A DNA stretch of 64,000 nucleotides. It comes from Leptospira ryugenii. Lineage in GTDB: Bacteria; Spirochaetota; Leptospiria; Leptospirales; Leptospiraceae. Below, one piece after another: positions 28,619 to 38,570 of this stretch (position 1 is the first letter of the stretch; the number at the start of each line of letters is the position of its first letter). The position numbers and the translations under genes were made by a program. The DNA is taken from NCBI RefSeq assembly GCF_003114855.1, contig NZ_BFBB01000002.1:620001-684000 (forward strand). The letters are read 5' to 3'. Below the pieces are notes generated by a model. That model had not been told where the DNA came from, did no database searches, and worked only from the letters and a program-made list of their open reading frames with translations.

Positions 28619-28948
28619 CTATTCCTCCTCTTCTTTTGCGAGACGGCATTGGAGTGGATGGCCCGCTTCCTCTGCATATCTATGAACTTCTTCTACTTTT
28701 GTTTGGGCTACATCCAATGGATACACCCCACAGACCGCTGATCCAGTGGTATGTGCAGTCCACATAATCTGCTTTGACTCTTCCATGGACTTTCGGAATA
28801 CCTTTGCTAAAACCCAAACCACAAACTCTTGGGGAGTAAAATCATCATTGATTAGGATTACCTTGTAACGACTGGGTTTTTTTAGTTTTACTTTTTCCTT
28901 TTCCAGTAATCCAACATCACTATCTATCTTTCTCTTTGTATCTGCCAT
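28619..28948 (-). CDS. clpS: ATP-dependent Clp protease adaptor ClpS
   Basis: A 109-residue adaptor that binds the N domain of ClpA and delivers N-degron proteins. The core KVILINDDFTPQEFVVWVL carries the hydrophobic-pocket residues (NDD with the first Asn and following Asp pair), then QIMWTAHTTGSAVCGVYPLDVA, with the His of the pocket in the AHTTG segment. The N-terminal 25 residues are a flexible Lys-rich arm as usual. It stands just upstream of clpA on the same strand, a classical pair. Confidence 0.96.
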   Translation of the reverse strand: MADTKRKIDSDVGLLEKEKVKLKKPSRYKVILINDDFTPQEFVVWVLAKVFRKSMEESKQIMWTAHTTGSAVCGVYPLDVAQTKVEEVHRYAEEAGHPLQCRLAKEEEE

Positions 28949-28949
28949 A

Positions 28950-30110
28950 CTAAACCTGCCTTAAGGCCTTCAAAGGAGAGTGCGCATTGTAGCCTTCTAT
29001 ATTTGCTCTCTCCATTTCAATTTCCTTTTCCAAATAGCGGTAAATAGCCTCACTCCCTGATTCATGGTAGATATAATGAAGGCTATGCATGGGAACTGCT
29101 TCATATCCGCGTAAAAATTTATGCTCACCCTGGGCACCAGCCTCTACTCTCTTCAATTGGTTTTGGATGGCATAGTCGATCAACTGGTAATAACAACACT
29201 CAAAATGCAAATTGGGGACATAGCTAAGAGCACCCCAATAACGACCAAATAAGTACTCTCCTCGAAGGAAATTAAAACTCCCCCCCAAGGGCTCTCCTTG
29301 TGGAGATTTTGCTAGGACCAAGTGGATTCTATGCTTCATAATCTTAAAAATCTCGCGAAAAAATTCTCGATTCAGATAGGCCTGACCCCATTTTTTGGAA
29401 TGAGTATCCATATAAAAGGAATAAAACAAATCTGCATGTGCCGCTTCGATCTGTTCACCGACTAAGGTTTCTAATAAGATTCCTGATTCTTTGATTTTTT
29501 TTCTTTCTTGCCGAATGGTTTTTCGCCTTTCTTTTACCAATGAAGAAAGAAAGTGTTCAAAATCATTGTACCCCTGATTCAACCAATGGTATTGGTGCGA
29601 TAGCCTAGGGTGGAATCCAACGGACACTCCCAAAGATAGCTCTTCTTCTTTGCAAAAAAGAATATGGACTGATGAAATTTGAGATTCCTTCCCAAACTCT
29701 TTTGCATACTCTAACAGTGATTTTATGATTTTTTCTTTTTTTTCCTGGTTTAAACTTCCGCTAATAAGTACTCTCTGTCCAGTAACAGGAGTAAAAGGGA
29801 CACAGGAAGTAAATTTGGGGTAGTATGAAATGCCTGCACGATGGAAGGCGTTGGCCCATTGGAAGTCAAAGATGAACTCTCCGTAGGAATCAGACCTCTG
29901 GTAGAGTGGAAAAGCAGCAACGAGTTGTGAATCCTGCCAATAGGCAAATATGAATATCTCCCAATCTCTGCCTTTCTGTATACAACCTGTTCGTTCTAAA
30001 GTAGAAAGAAAGCCCCACTCTTGGAAGACAGAATCATCGGGAACGAGGGCATTCCATTCCTCTTCCCTAAAATCGAAAAAACTTCTATGGACTTTGATCT
30101 CTTCAGCCAA
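28950..30110 (-). CDS. GNAT-fold acyltransferase (DUF482/COG3146 family)
   Basis: A 386-residue protein of the FemAB-related GNAT family often called peptidogalycan biosynthesis protein. Features: an N-terminal WNALVPDDSVFQEWGFLSTLE; a central HYQYHWLNQGY-type region; the segment KERRKTIRQERKKI (a conserved basic helix); and the C-terminal SFNFLRGEYLFGRYWG, then VEAGAQGEHKFLRGY, which are family signatures. No signal peptide. The substrate is not known. It lies two bases upstream of clpS and 32 bases downstream of the SpoIIE phosphatase, so it may share a message with both. Confidence 0.78.
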   Translation of the reverse strand: MAEEIKVHRSFFDFREEEWNALVPDDSVFQEWGFLSTLERTGCIQKGRDWEIFIFAYWQDSQLVAAFPLYQRSDSYGEFIFDFQWANAFHRAGISYYPKFTSCVPFTPVTGQRVLISGSLNQEKKEKIIKSLLEYAKEFGKESQISSVHILFCKEEELSLGVSVGFHPRLSHQYHWLNQGYNDFEHFLSSLVKERRKTIRQERKKIKESGILLETLVGEQIEAAHADLFYSFYMDTHSKKWGQAYLNREFFREIFKIMKHRIHLVLAKSPQGEPLGGSFNFLRGEYLFGRYWGALSYVPNLHFECCYYQLIDYAIQNQLKRVEAGAQGEHKFLRGYEAVPMHSLHYIYHESGSEAIYRYLEKEIEMERANIEGYNAHSPLKALRQV

Positions 30111-30142
30111 AAAGGAACCGCTTCAACCTTTAGACTTTCGGC

Positions 30143-33100
30143 TTAGAGGCTCGGGCTCTGTTTCTTCCGCACATGCTCTAAAAGTTTTTCCAAACTAGGA
30201 TTTTCGGAGTCGAGAGCCCAGGCTGCATTCAAAATGATCTCTGCTCTTACAAAATTTCTGTCCGCGAGGTAGGCTTGTCCAAGGTTTAAGAGATTTTTCA
30301 CATGCTGTGGGTCCCGTAGCCGAACCCTTTCGCCAAAATCGATTGCGGTTTTTAGATCCCCAACCTTTCGTGCGGAATACGCGGTCACATACATAATCTC
30401 AGTATCCATTGGTTTGATTTCGGAGTAATCTCGAGCAATCCGCTTTACCTTTTCAAAATCTTTGTTTTTGAGATACAATTGGATGAATTTCTTTTTGATT
30501 TCTGGAATGTTTACCTCTAGACTGTGTGCCTGTTCCAGATAGGAAATAGCTTCTTTCAGATCTTTTGATTCCGTGGCCTCCCGAGCCTTCAATAGGAGAG
30601 ATTGTACTTCCTTTAACCTTTCCCTTTCCACACGGACTTTTTCACGCTCCTCATGGAAGGAAATACGGAGAAGTGACAGGTCATCTGTAAAACTTCCAAT
30701 GGCGCGAAGTTCTTCGTAAATCAATTCCAATTCGCCTTTTCCTCGTTCTACGACTTTTAAAAAGAGCCTTTCATCCTCATTGATAATTCTCTTTCCGTCG
30801 GCAGTTAGTGAAATGAGGAGATCATCGCGTCCATCAGATCCAGCAATCACAACATCTCCAGGTTCTAATTGGAAAGTACGTATGAATATATCTCCTTCCA
30901 CACCTGATGTACCCAATTTTCGAAACATCAATTCATTTTCCAAAAAGGAAGCAATGCCATCTCGGTACAGCACCATCCATGGGTGCTCAGCATTGATGAA
31001 ATAGAGAAGGCCCGTTTCGTTGTCAATGAGTCCCAATACCAAGGACACCAACATACTTCCATCAAAACCTTCAAAAACCTTGTGCAATTCCACAAAACTA
31101 TTTTTGATCCATCTCTCGGGGTAGGAGCGTCTTGCTTCTGGTGAGATTTGCGTCCTCGTGATGATCGATTCAAACACAGAACCAAGTACTAAAGCTCCGC
31201 CTGCGCCCTGCATGGATTTACCCATGGCGTCAGCATTCAAAAAAACTGTATAAACTTTATCATTCAGAAGGATTTGGTTTGCTATGTTTAAGTCTCCACC
31301 GATCTCTTTGGCATGTTGGCGGAATGTAAATTTTTTCTTTTGTTCTAAGAGGAAGTCAATTTGCACTTTATCCGAATGCACATGGTTAGCTGAGAAAGGT
31401 TGCAAAAGGAGTGAAGTTAAGAAATAATCTCCATCCTGCTGGTCTTTCAAGGCTCTCACCTCTTGTAAGGTGTTTTCCAATTCCTTGGTCCTCTCCTGGA
31501 CTTTTTCTTCCAACTGACTCGCATATTGTTGAAGTCGTTTTCTTGCTGCCTGGATGGAACGCACCATTCTATTGAAAGACCTAGCCATAAAGCCAATGTC
31601 ATCCTCCACATGGATGCTGAGCCGGTAATCCAAGTTCCCAGAATTCACTTCCGTTAAGCCATCAATGATCTCTTTGATCGGGCGGATGAGTGCTCGGCCA
31701 AAGAAGAATCGAAATCCAAAGATCACAAGCACAGCCAAACCCAAACCACCATACATCCAAGGTAAGGTGACTTCATGCTGGAAATCTCTATACCTTTCGT
31801 ATGGGAACCCTACTTCGTGGACCTGCGAGGTAGATAAGTCAGGTACAAAATAACTGATATAAAACTGCGCTTTTGGATTTGCTTCAGTAAACTTTACCTT
31901 GCCTCTGTAATTCCTTTCTCCTAAATAAGGAACGGGTGCTAACATATGATCGATCTTGGAATAGAGGGCTTCATCAGCTTCGCTTCCATCCAAGAGCTGT
32001 TGGATATAGAGGTGAAAGCCGCTATGCTTTCCCTCTTTTTGGGAAAAAAGAGACCTTCCCTTGGTTCGAATCTCTGCTGGCTGCAGTTCTCTCCATTTAT
32101 TCCGTGTATAGATGATTTTCTTTTGGATAGACTCAAGATACCGGACCAAATCTTGGGCGGTCTGACATTCACCTGCTTGGATTGCCCTCCTTAGCTCTGC
32201 TTGGTAGGCATTGGTTGATTCAGGAAGGCTTTGAAAGATCCTCCGCACACTCGTATCCAAGGAATCTGTTTCAGAAAGGTTGGAAAGTGAGGCAAGCATC
32301 CATACATTCCAAAACTCTTCCACATACTCATTTGGGGAAAATTGACCACCTTCCGGGTCTTTCAATGACTTACCTGTTTGCGATGCGAGGGAGTACGAAA
32401 AATAAAAACTCGTATCATTCGGAATCTTATTGCTTTGCACAACCGATTCGGATTTTTGAAAGTAGATCATATCAAAACTACTCTCTGTTTGGTGGATGGA
32501 AAAATAAGCCACAAGCTGGATCACCAAGAGAAAGGTAGCCAAGGCAATACCTATAATGCGTGATAGGATTGTTGTTTTGTCCTTTGTGCTATTGATGTAT
32601 AAGACAGTAGATAAAAATAGTCCAACAACTAATAACAAATCTGTTATGGTTTGGTAGAGTCCCCTTTCGAAGGCTCCATCACGTGATTGGATATTCAAAA
32701 CTCCTGGTATTATGGTTAATAATGCAAAAGACATCATAATCCCAAAGGAGGCAATCCTCGACTCTTTTGGCATTTTTCTGAGTTGGATAAAGTCTAAAAT
32801 GATAAAGGTTACAAAGTACAAGACAACCATGATCCCATACATTTTGTAAAATTTTGGAACGGGAAAATCCCAATAATGCCCTGAAAAATAGAAAACTCTT
32901 CCGGAAGGGAAGCTAACAAAAATAAAGTAGAGAGTTGTGATCAAAATGATGAGCAACAAAACTCTTAATACTATTTTTCGAGTCTTAAGGTAGTATTCTT
33001 CTGGAAAAGATAAAAAGAAAGCACACAAAAATGTAGCACCTAACATTGCATTTGGCATGACTAGCCAGCGTAAATAAGCGGAGCCAGGTCCCATGAGGGA

Positions 33101-33283
33101 AAAGCCAATCAGATAAGCGGTGTGAAACAAACCCAGAGAAAGTGTGGCCATTCCTAAAAATAATGTGGCCTTTGACTTTTCCTTCACTGTTAAAAAGAAT
33201 TGCGCATTGAAGAAGGTGAAGATCACACCCACAAGCGAGCCAAACGAATAAAAATCAAATGCGATCGGACCCCAAGAACCCAT
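30143..33283 (-). CDS. SpoIIE-type PP2C phosphatase with 7TM, HAMP and TPR regions
   Basis: A 1046-residue multidomain regulator. Residues about 10-260 hold seven or eight TM helices. An extracytoplasmic region follows (about 265-505), then TM (about 508-528), HAMP (about 530-583) and a coiled coil (about 575-615). The SpoIIE/PP2C catalytic domain (about 640-875) keeps its metal aspartates in EIGGDLN (about 661-667), NADAMGKSM (about 683-691), AGSDGRDDL (about 814-822) and TDDLSLL (about 866-872). TPR repeats fill about 895-1046. Such phosphatases usually dephosphorylate anti-sigma-factor antagonists (RsbU-like). No anti-anti-sigma gene is adjacent. The TPR tail is unusual for the class. It is the first gene of a leftward run to clpS-clpA. 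Confidence 0.86.
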   Translation of the reverse strand: MGSWGPIAFDFYSFGSLVGVIFTFFNAQFFLTVKEKSKATLFLGMATLSLGLFHTAYLIGFSLMGPGSAYLRWLVMPNAMLGATFLCAFFLSFPEEYYLKTRKIVLRVLLLIILITTLYFIFVSFPSGRVFYFSGHYWDFPVPKFYKMYGIMVVLYFVTFIILDFIQLRKMPKESRIASFGIMMSFALLTIIPGVLNIQSRDGAFERGLYQTITDLLLVVGLFLSTVLYINSTKDKTTILSRIIGIALATFLLVIQLVAYFSIHQTESSFDMIYFQKSESVVQSNKIPNDTSFYFSYSLASQTGKSLKDPEGGQFSPNEYVEEFWNVWMLASLSNLSETDSLDTSVRRIFQSLPESTNAYQAELRRAIQAGECQTAQDLVRYLESIQKKIIYTRNKWRELQPAEIRTKGRSLFSQKEGKHSGFHLYIQQLLDGSEADEALYSKIDHMLAPVPYLGERNYRGKVKFTEANPKAQFYISYFVPDLSTSQVHEVGFPYERYRDFQHEVTLPWMYGGLGLAVLVIFGFRFFFGRALIRPIKEIIDGLTEVNSGNLDYRLSIHVEDDIGFMARSFNRMVRSIQAARKRLQQYASQLEEKVQERTKELENTLQEVRALKDQQDGDYFLTSLLLQPFSANHVHSDKVQIDFLLEQKKKFTFRQHAKEIGGDLNIANQILLNDKVYTVFLNADAMGKSMQGAGGALVLGSVFESIITRTQISPEARRSYPERWIKNSFVELHKVFEGFDGSMLVSLVLGLIDNETGLLYFINAEHPWMVLYRDGIASFLENELMFRKLGTSGVEGDIFIRTFQLEPGDVVIAGSDGRDDLLISLTADGKRIINEDERLFLKVVERGKGELELIYEELRAIGSFTDDLSLLRISFHEEREKVRVERERLKEVQSLLLKAREATESKDLKEAISYLEQAHSLEVNIPEIKKKFIQLYLKNKDFEKVKRIARDYSEIKPMDTEIMYVTAYSARKVGDLKTAIDFGERVRLRDPQHVKNLLNLGQAYLADRNFVRAEIILNAAWALDSENPSLEKLLEHVRKKQSPSL

Positions 33284-33318
33284 AATGCGGAGAAATCTAA
33301 TCGGTTAAGTAAGAATTG

Positions 33319-33957
33319 TCAACTTCGAAGTTTTTTTCTGGAAAAATATATGCCTAGAAAGAGCAAAACTATAAAGATAATAAAAATGCTTACAATTCGA
33401 TTGTAGATCGATAGACTAACAATAATTTGATCCCATCGGTCACCCAAAAAATAACCTGCATAAATGAGAAGGCCGCACCAGAGAGAAATCGCAATGGTGT
33501 AGTAGAAGAGAAAGGAAATGGGTCTCATCTGGCTCATTCCCGCAATGATGGCAACAAAGAATCGTATCCCAGCTGAAAACCGAGACAGGATGATGAGTAG
33601 AACGGAATAGGATTTAAACCAAGCAATGGTCTTGTGAAAATTGTCCTCTTCGTATACATTCCGTAGCCAAGGAAAACGAGAGACTTTCATCCAATCCAGG
33701 ATCTGTTTTCCAAAGAAAAACATCGTGAGTGCCCCCACCCAGTTTCCGAGTAAAGTCGCAAGGAGGAGCTGCCATACATAAAAGGGGGCATCCAATTTCG
33801 AGACTAGAAAGCCAGAAAACACGACAAAGGTATCCCCGGGCCAAGGAGGAAAAACATTTTCAAAAAAATTGGAAAAGGCAAAGAAAAGCAAAAGAGCCCA
33901 AATTGGCAATTGAGAAAACTCACGAACAAATTCACCCAAGGAGCCTAAAACGTCCAC
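33319..33957 (-). CDS. DedA family membrane protein
   Basis: About 212 residues from the GTG at 33957, which has AAAGAGG 12 bases upstream. An ATG at 34035 would add 26 residues but would nearly touch the divergent lipoprotein start. The DedA hallmarks are FFENVFPPWPGD (Glu and the PGD turn) near residue 25, and then GNWVGALTMFFFGKQILD and SRFSAGIRFFVAIIAGMSQM, with Arg residues in the re-entrant segments. DedA proteins are proposed lipid scramblases or undecaprenyl/polyprenyl-phosphate flippases needed for envelope stability. It is downstream of nothing obvious on this strand and divergent with a lipoprotein. Confidence 0.85.
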   Translation of the reverse strand: MDVLGSLGEFVREFSQLPIWALLLFFAFSNFFENVFPPWPGDTFVVFSGFLVSKLDAPFYVWQLLLATLLGNWVGALTMFFFGKQILDWMKVSRFPWLRNVYEEDNFHKTIAWFKSYSVLLIILSRFSAGIRFFVAIIAGMSQMRPISFLFYYTIAISLWCGLLIYAGYFLGDRWDQIIVSLSIYNRIVSIFIIFIVLLFLGIYFSRKKLRS

Positions 33958-34046
33958 GTGGGAATCAGAACCTCTTTTACAGAATGTGCAACAAAGTTTT
34001 AAAAAAATGGATGGAAGGATAGACCTCTCTCTCATTTGCTTTCCCT

Positions 34047-34487
34047 ATGCTTAGAATTTTCTTTTGTCTGGCGCTCTCGTTTGCTGCTTTTTCTTGCCAA
34101 GGAAATGGCCAGGAAACAGAGGATACCTTTTCCTTTGATCGACTCAGCCTGAGCAAATACCCTACAAAAGTACCCACTTCGTTGCCGAGATCATTTCTGC
34201 CACAAAATGCAAAGTATGTGAATGCAATTGAATTGAGATCTGGATTTTCCAATCCCAAGGAAGCCTACCTCTCACTAGAATCGCAGGACAGTATGGAAGA
34301 AATCCAAAAGGTTTTGGAAACTAGAAGTAGCTTTGGAGATTGGAAATTGGTCCAGAAAGAGAAAGTTGATACCAAGGTCGTGTATCTCTTTGAAGGATTT
34401 ATAAAAAAATCTATGACAATTATTGTTTATAATAAGGGCGACCATCGTCTCTTAAAGTATTACTTTAAAAAACAAACAAATTATTAA
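34047..34487 (+). CDS. Putative lipoprotein of unknown function
   Basis: A 146-residue protein with a typical lipoprotein signal (MLRIFFCLALSFAAFSC; lipobox AFSC, lipidated Cys about 17). After a Gln/Glu tether the mature part has an alpha/beta pattern ending in a strand-rich VYLFEGFIKKSMTIIVYN. No known domain is recognised. Its stop is 6 bases before the AI-2E-type permease start, so it is likely co-transcribed with the permease. Leptospiral genomes are rich in such small lipoproteins. Confidence 0.68.
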   Translation: MLRIFFCLALSFAAFSCQGNGQETEDTFSFDRLSLSKYPTKVPTSLPRSFLPQNAKYVNAIELRSGFSNPKEAYLSLESQDSMEEIQKVLETRSSFGDWKLVQKEKVDTKVVYLFEGFIKKSMTIIVYNKGDHRLLKYYFKKQTNY

Positions 34488-34493
34488 ATCACG

Positions 34494-35612
34494 ATGCCAA
34501 ATTGGTTTGAAAATAAAAATGAAATCTTCGTATACCTTCTATTAGGTTTACTTTCCTCCGCAACTTTATACTTATTATTTTTTGTATTTAAACCTTACTT
34601 ATGGGCATTCTTTCTCTCAGTTTTGTTTTATGTAACCACGCGAAAGTTTCATAACCGATTGCGAATTTTCTTAGGGAGCCGCTTTGGTTCCGTCAGTCCT
34701 TATATCATGATCTTACTCATGCTAGCTGGCGTGGTCATACCGTCGTATTTGATCCTCTCCTCCATCATTCTTGAATCCCTAAATTTTGTGAGTTATATAC
34801 GAAACCAACTCTCCGAGGAATCTTTAGTTGCTCTCTTGTTAAATTCTCCTTTGCTCACAGATTTCTTTTCCGAAAATGAATTTTTTTGGATCAAATTGCC
34901 TGGGATGTACCGCGAATATGTGGGAGCACATATGGATGTACTCAACCTAGACTCGATTTACAGTATCTTAAAAAATTCTTCTGGATTTTTATTTGGATCT
35001 TTTGAAGTACCGGGCACAATTTTTTTCAACGTATTTTTTACCTTTATTTTGCTCTTTTTCTTTTATAAAGAAGGTCATAGAATAGAGAATGCTATATTTA
35101 ACAACTTACCATTCCCTGAGGAAATTGAAGAAAGGCTCGGCAAACGGATTGAAGATGCCATTCGTACGGTTATGCTTGGTAATTTTTTCGTCTCTCTACT
35201 GCAAGGTGTTGCTATTTACATCATTCTCATCTTTACACCGATTCAAAATAAAATTCTTCTCTCGAGCATTGCCACTATATTTTCTTTGATACCTGTCGTT
35301 GGTACTTCTGTTGTATGGGCACCTGTAGGGATTTACATTGGACTTGTACAAAATGCCTGGACAGTTGGTGTCCTTGTGATGATCTTTGGTGCCGCTGCTT
35401 ATTTGATTCTAGAAAATTTTGTAAAACCTAAAATCTTAGATAAAAAATTAAAAACTCATCCTTTCCTAATTTTTTTGTCTTTAATCGGAGGATTGCAAGA
35501 GTTTGGTTTTGCAGGGATTGTCATAGGTCCCATGGCATTGACGTCCATAATCATACTCTGGGATTTCTGGAAAATATTCAAAGAAACGAGATTTAAAGAC
35601 AAGAATGCCTAG
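34494..35612 (+). CDS. AI-2E family transporter (TerC/PerM-like permease)
   Basis: A 372-residue polytopic protein with about eight TM helices. The family signature is visible: SLIPVVGTSVVWAPVGIY, then VLVMIFGAAAYLILENFVKPKIL and FAGIVIGPM near the end. The name comes from autoinducer-2 exporters, but most members have no proven substrate, and some are Na+/H+ antiporters or lipid-linked carriers. It overlaps xseA by 8 bases, so the run 34494-38570 is a likely operon with xseA, xseB and a symporter. Confidence 0.88.
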   Translation: MPNWFENKNEIFVYLLLGLLSSATLYLLFFVFKPYLWAFFLSVLFYVTTRKFHNRLRIFLGSRFGSVSPYIMILLMLAGVVIPSYLILSSIILESLNFVSYIRNQLSEESLVALLLNSPLLTDFFSENEFFWIKLPGMYREYVGAHMDVLNLDSIYSILKNSSGFLFGSFEVPGTIFFNVFFTFILLFFFYKEGHRIENAIFNNLPFPEEIEERLGKRIEDAIRTVMLGNFFVSLLQGVAIYIILIFTPIQNKILLSSIATIFSLIPVVGTSVVWAPVGIYIGLVQNAWTVGVLVMIFGAAAYLILENFVKPKILDKKLKTHPFLIFLSLIGGLQEFGFAGIVIGPMALTSIIILWDFWKIFKETRFKDKNA

Positions 35613-36894
35613 CCCAGACCAAAGTTTAACAGTCTCAGAGCTCAATCGCTTAGTAAAACAAACATTATCCGAGGAAGAAGGTTTAAAAAATATTTGGGTA
35701 AAAGGAGAAGTTTCCAACTATTCCCAAACTGCTTCCTCCGGACATATGTATTTCTCTTTGAAGGACCAGGCAAGCGTTATCAAGTGTGCCTTTTTTTCTT
35801 TCCAGAGCAAGCACTACAAAGGACGACCCATCAAAAATGGTATGGAGCTGAGAGTATTCGGCTCCATATCTGTATATGAACCAGGTGGCTATTATAGCTT
35901 TTCCGTCCAAAAAGTAGAGGAATTAGGGGAAGGTGATATTCTCTTACAAATCGAAAAGCTCAAACAAGAGCTAGCTACCCAAGGGATTTTCAATATGGAG
36001 CACAAAAAACCTCTTCCGAAATTCCCGAAACGATTGGGGATAGTTACTTCGCCCAAAGGAGCTGCCGTTGAAGATATCATTCGAATCGCGACAGACCTTA
36101 ACCCTACCATACAAATATTAGTATCTCCTTGTATAGTCCAAGGTGATGAGGCACCGGCTTCCATTTGTCAGGCGATCGAAGCTTTAAATGATCCAAAATG
36201 GGATGTTGATGTCATCATTGCAGGTAGAGGGGGTGGAAGTTTTGAAGACTTAATGGCCTTCAATACAAAAGAAGTCGTACTCGCCTATTACAAATCCCGC
36301 ATTCCCATTATCAGCGCTGTCGGACACGAAATCGATCGAGTGCTTACAGATCTGAGTGCTGATGCCACAGCCCCTACACCAACAGCAGCAGCAAAGCTAG
36401 CCATACCCAATCTCTCTGAAATTTTATTAAAGATTGAAGAAACCGAAGAAAGATTGGATTACGCATTAAAAAATCTCACTCTACTATACAAAGAAAAGTT
36501 AACAGGCGTTTATTCTAGAAGTGTTTTTCAAAATCCTCTTGCTGTATTAGAACCACGGTATATAGCCACCGATGATGTCATGAACCGAATTATGCTTCTT
36601 GGTAAGAATTATATCATGCAAAAAAGAAATAACTTCCTACGCCAAGACACCATCCACGAAAAAATGAGTTCAGCCTTCCAAAAGAAGATACAATCATTTG
36701 AACTCCTGCATTCTAGAGTGGAACACTTTTCGCCTCTAGGAACTTTGAAGAGAGGATTTTCAGTGATTCGGAATGAGAAAAAAGAAGTAATCCAATCCAT
36801 TGAGCAGACAAAGGAAGGTGAGCTTTTGGAAATTATATTAGAAAAGGGCAGACTCCAAGCGCAAGTTAAAGAGAAGATGGTGAGTAAATTATGA
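35605..36894 (+). CDS. xseA: Exodeoxyribonuclease VII large subunit
   Basis: A 429-residue subunit. The N-terminal OB fold (about 1-100) is typical (NIWVKGEVSNYS then YFSLKDQASVIKCAFF). The catalytic domain (about 120-430) has RLGIVTSPKGAAVEDII, IIAGRGGGSFEDLMAFN and PIISAVGHEIDRVLTDL with the DxxAD-like aspartates. A coiled-coil-rich C-terminus follows. It is the large subunit of the single-strand exonuclease with xseB, which begins 4 bases before its stop. Confidence 0.95.
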   Translation: MPSPDQSLTVSELNRLVKQTLSEEEGLKNIWVKGEVSNYSQTASSGHMYFSLKDQASVIKCAFFSFQSKHYKGRPIKNGMELRVFGSISVYEPGGYYSFSVQKVEELGEGDILLQIEKLKQELATQGIFNMEHKKPLPKFPKRLGIVTSPKGAAVEDIIRIATDLNPTIQILVSPCIVQGDEAPASICQAIEALNDPKWDVDVIIAGRGGGSFEDLMAFNTKEVVLAYYKSRIPIISAVGHEIDRVLTDLSADATAPTPTAAAKLAIPNLSEILLKIEETEERLDYALKNLTLLYKEKLTGVYSRSVFQNPLAVLEPRYIATDDVMNRIMLLGKNYIMQKRNNFLRQDTIHEKMSSAFQKKIQSFELLHSRVEHFSPLGTLKRGFSVIRNEKKEVIQSIEQTKEGELLEIILEKGRLQAQVKEKMVSKL

Positions 36895-37163
36895 CCGATA
36901 AAAAAAACATTTCATTTGAAGATGCACTGTTAGAACTAGAAACCATTGCTGAGAAATTGGAAAAAGGCCAACTCTCCTTGGAAGATTCCATCAAGGCATA
37001 TGAAAGAGGTATGGAATTGAAAAAAATCTGCTCGGACCGTCTCGCCGAAGCTGAAGCAAAGATTGAATATTTGGCCAAAGGCCAAAATGGACAGATTGTT
37101 AAGGAAACAGTCAAAAAGAAAAAAGGCGAGACTTCTGAGAAAAGTGAGGACGATCTGTTCTAA
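36891..37163 (+). CDS. xseB: Exodeoxyribonuclease VII small subunit
   Basis: A 90-residue, mostly helical protein with SFEDALLELETIAEKLEKGQLSLEDSIKAYERG split over two helices, the defining signature of XseB. The tail is Lys/Glu-rich. ATG overlaps the xseA stop, and the stop directly abuts the symporter ATG. It binds the large subunit in multiple copies. Confidence 0.95.
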   Translation: MTDKKNISFEDALLELETIAEKLEKGQLSLEDSIKAYERGMELKKICSDRLAEAEAKIEYLAKGQNGQIVKETVKKKKGETSEKSEDDLF

Positions 37164-38570
37164 ATGATGGGTTCATATGGAATATATGTATTCCTATATT
37201 TGATCATTACTGTTCTCATTGGTATCATAGCGGCACGACGCGTTAAAAATGCAAAAGACTTCATATTAGCAGGTAGAAGTCTTCCTCTCCCTATCTCCAC
37301 GGCCGCTCTCTTTGCAACTTGGTTCGGAAGTGAGACCATTTTAGGTTCTTCTGTCGAATTTGCAAAGGGCGGCTTTCTTGCAGTTATCCAAGACCCTTTT
37401 GGTGGCGCACTTTGCCTTCTTTTACTTGGGATCTTCTTTGCAAAATCACTCTACCGTATGCAAATCCTCACGTTTGGAGATTTTTACCGAGACCGCTACG
37501 GAAAAAAGATGGAATTCATTGCTGGGATTTGCCTTATCTTTTCCTACTTCGGTTGGGTTGCCGCACAATTTGTAGCATTGGGAATCATGATGCAAATAAT
37601 CTTTGGAGTCTCGCAAGTTGTAGGACTCAGTGTGGGTGCTGTCTTAGTTGTTTTTTATACATACCTAGGTGGGATGTGGTCTGTATCACTGACTGATTTT
37701 TTTCAATCGATCAGTATTTTGGTAGGATTGGTTTTTGTTTTTTTCCAAATCAATGAGGTAAAATCAGTTTGGGCAAGTTTACAAGAAACACCGCCAGGTT
37801 TTCTTAATTTTTTTCCTGAGGCTAGCTACGATGCTTGGGTAAAGTATCTAGCAGCTTGGATGGTCGTAGGCCTAGGCTCCTTACCTCAACAAGATATCTT
37901 CCAGAGAGTGATGTCAGCAAAATCTGAAAAAGTCGCAGTCCTTGCTTCGTATCTCTCGGCCATCATCTATTTGAGTTTTGCCATGATACCCTTGTTACTT
38001 GGTCTATTAGCTCACCAGCTACTACCTGAACTCTCACTTCATTCCGAGGATTCACAACTATTAATCCCACGGCTTGTATTACACTTTGCAAGTCCCCTTG
38101 TTCAAGTTCTCTTCTTTTCAGCTTTGATCTCCGCAATCCTTTCAACAGCCTCCGGAGCGATTCTTGCCCCCTCTTCTATTCTTTCTGAAAATATTTTAAA
38201 GTACTTTTTAAAAACTAAAACGGACAAAAGTTTACTGAAACTATCTAGAGTTTCTGTATTGGTCGTTGCCATTATCTCCTATGCCCTAGCAGTTGGAAAA
38301 CCTTCCATTTACGCCCTTGTGGAAGATTCTAGTGGACTATCTCTAGTTTCCATTTTTATCCCAATGGTTTTTGGATTGTGGAGCCAAAAAGCAAGCGAAC
38401 AGGCAGCACTGCTATCTTTGTTCACAGGAATCGCCACCTGGGTTGTGTTAGAAGCTATGGATCTAGAGATGACTAGTCACTTTTATGGAACTTTGACAAG
38501 TCTTATGGCAATCCTTCTTGGGATGAAACTATTCCCTAAAGTCCCAGAGACTGCAGCAATAACCAAGTAA
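37164..38570 (+). CDS. Sodium:solute symporter family protein
   Basis: A 468-residue SSS-family transporter with about 12-13 TM helices. Family features are [23 protein letters not shown] in TM1-2, then [18 protein letters not shown] (the Na+ site helix) and a Gln-rich [17 protein letters not shown] segment. The substrate cannot be inferred: proline, pantothenate and other organic acids are all possible. It starts directly after xseB. Its end overlaps ddl on the other strand by 35 bases. Confidence 0.88.
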   Translation: MMGSYGIYVFLYLIITVLIGIIAARRVKNAKDFILAGRSLPLPISTAALFATWFGSETILGSSVEFAKGGFLAVIQDPFGGALCLLLLGIFFAKSLYRMQILTFGDFYRDRYGKKMEFIAGICLIFSYFGWVAAQFVALGIMMQIIFGVSQVVGLSVGAVLVVFYTYLGGMWSVSLTDFFQSISILVGLVFVFFQINEVKSVWASLQETPPGFLNFFPEASYDAWVKYLAAWMVVGLGSLPQQDIFQRVMSAKSEKVAVLASYLSAIIYLSFAMIPLLLGLLAHQLLPELSLHSEDSQLLIPRLVLHFASPLVQVLFFSALISAILSTASGAILAPSSILSENILKYFLKTKTDKSLLKLSRVSVLVVAIISYALAVGKPSIYALVEDSSGLSLVSIFIPMVFGLWSQKASEQAALLSLFTGIATWVVLEAMDLEMTSHFYGTLTSLMAILLGMKLFPKVPETAAITK

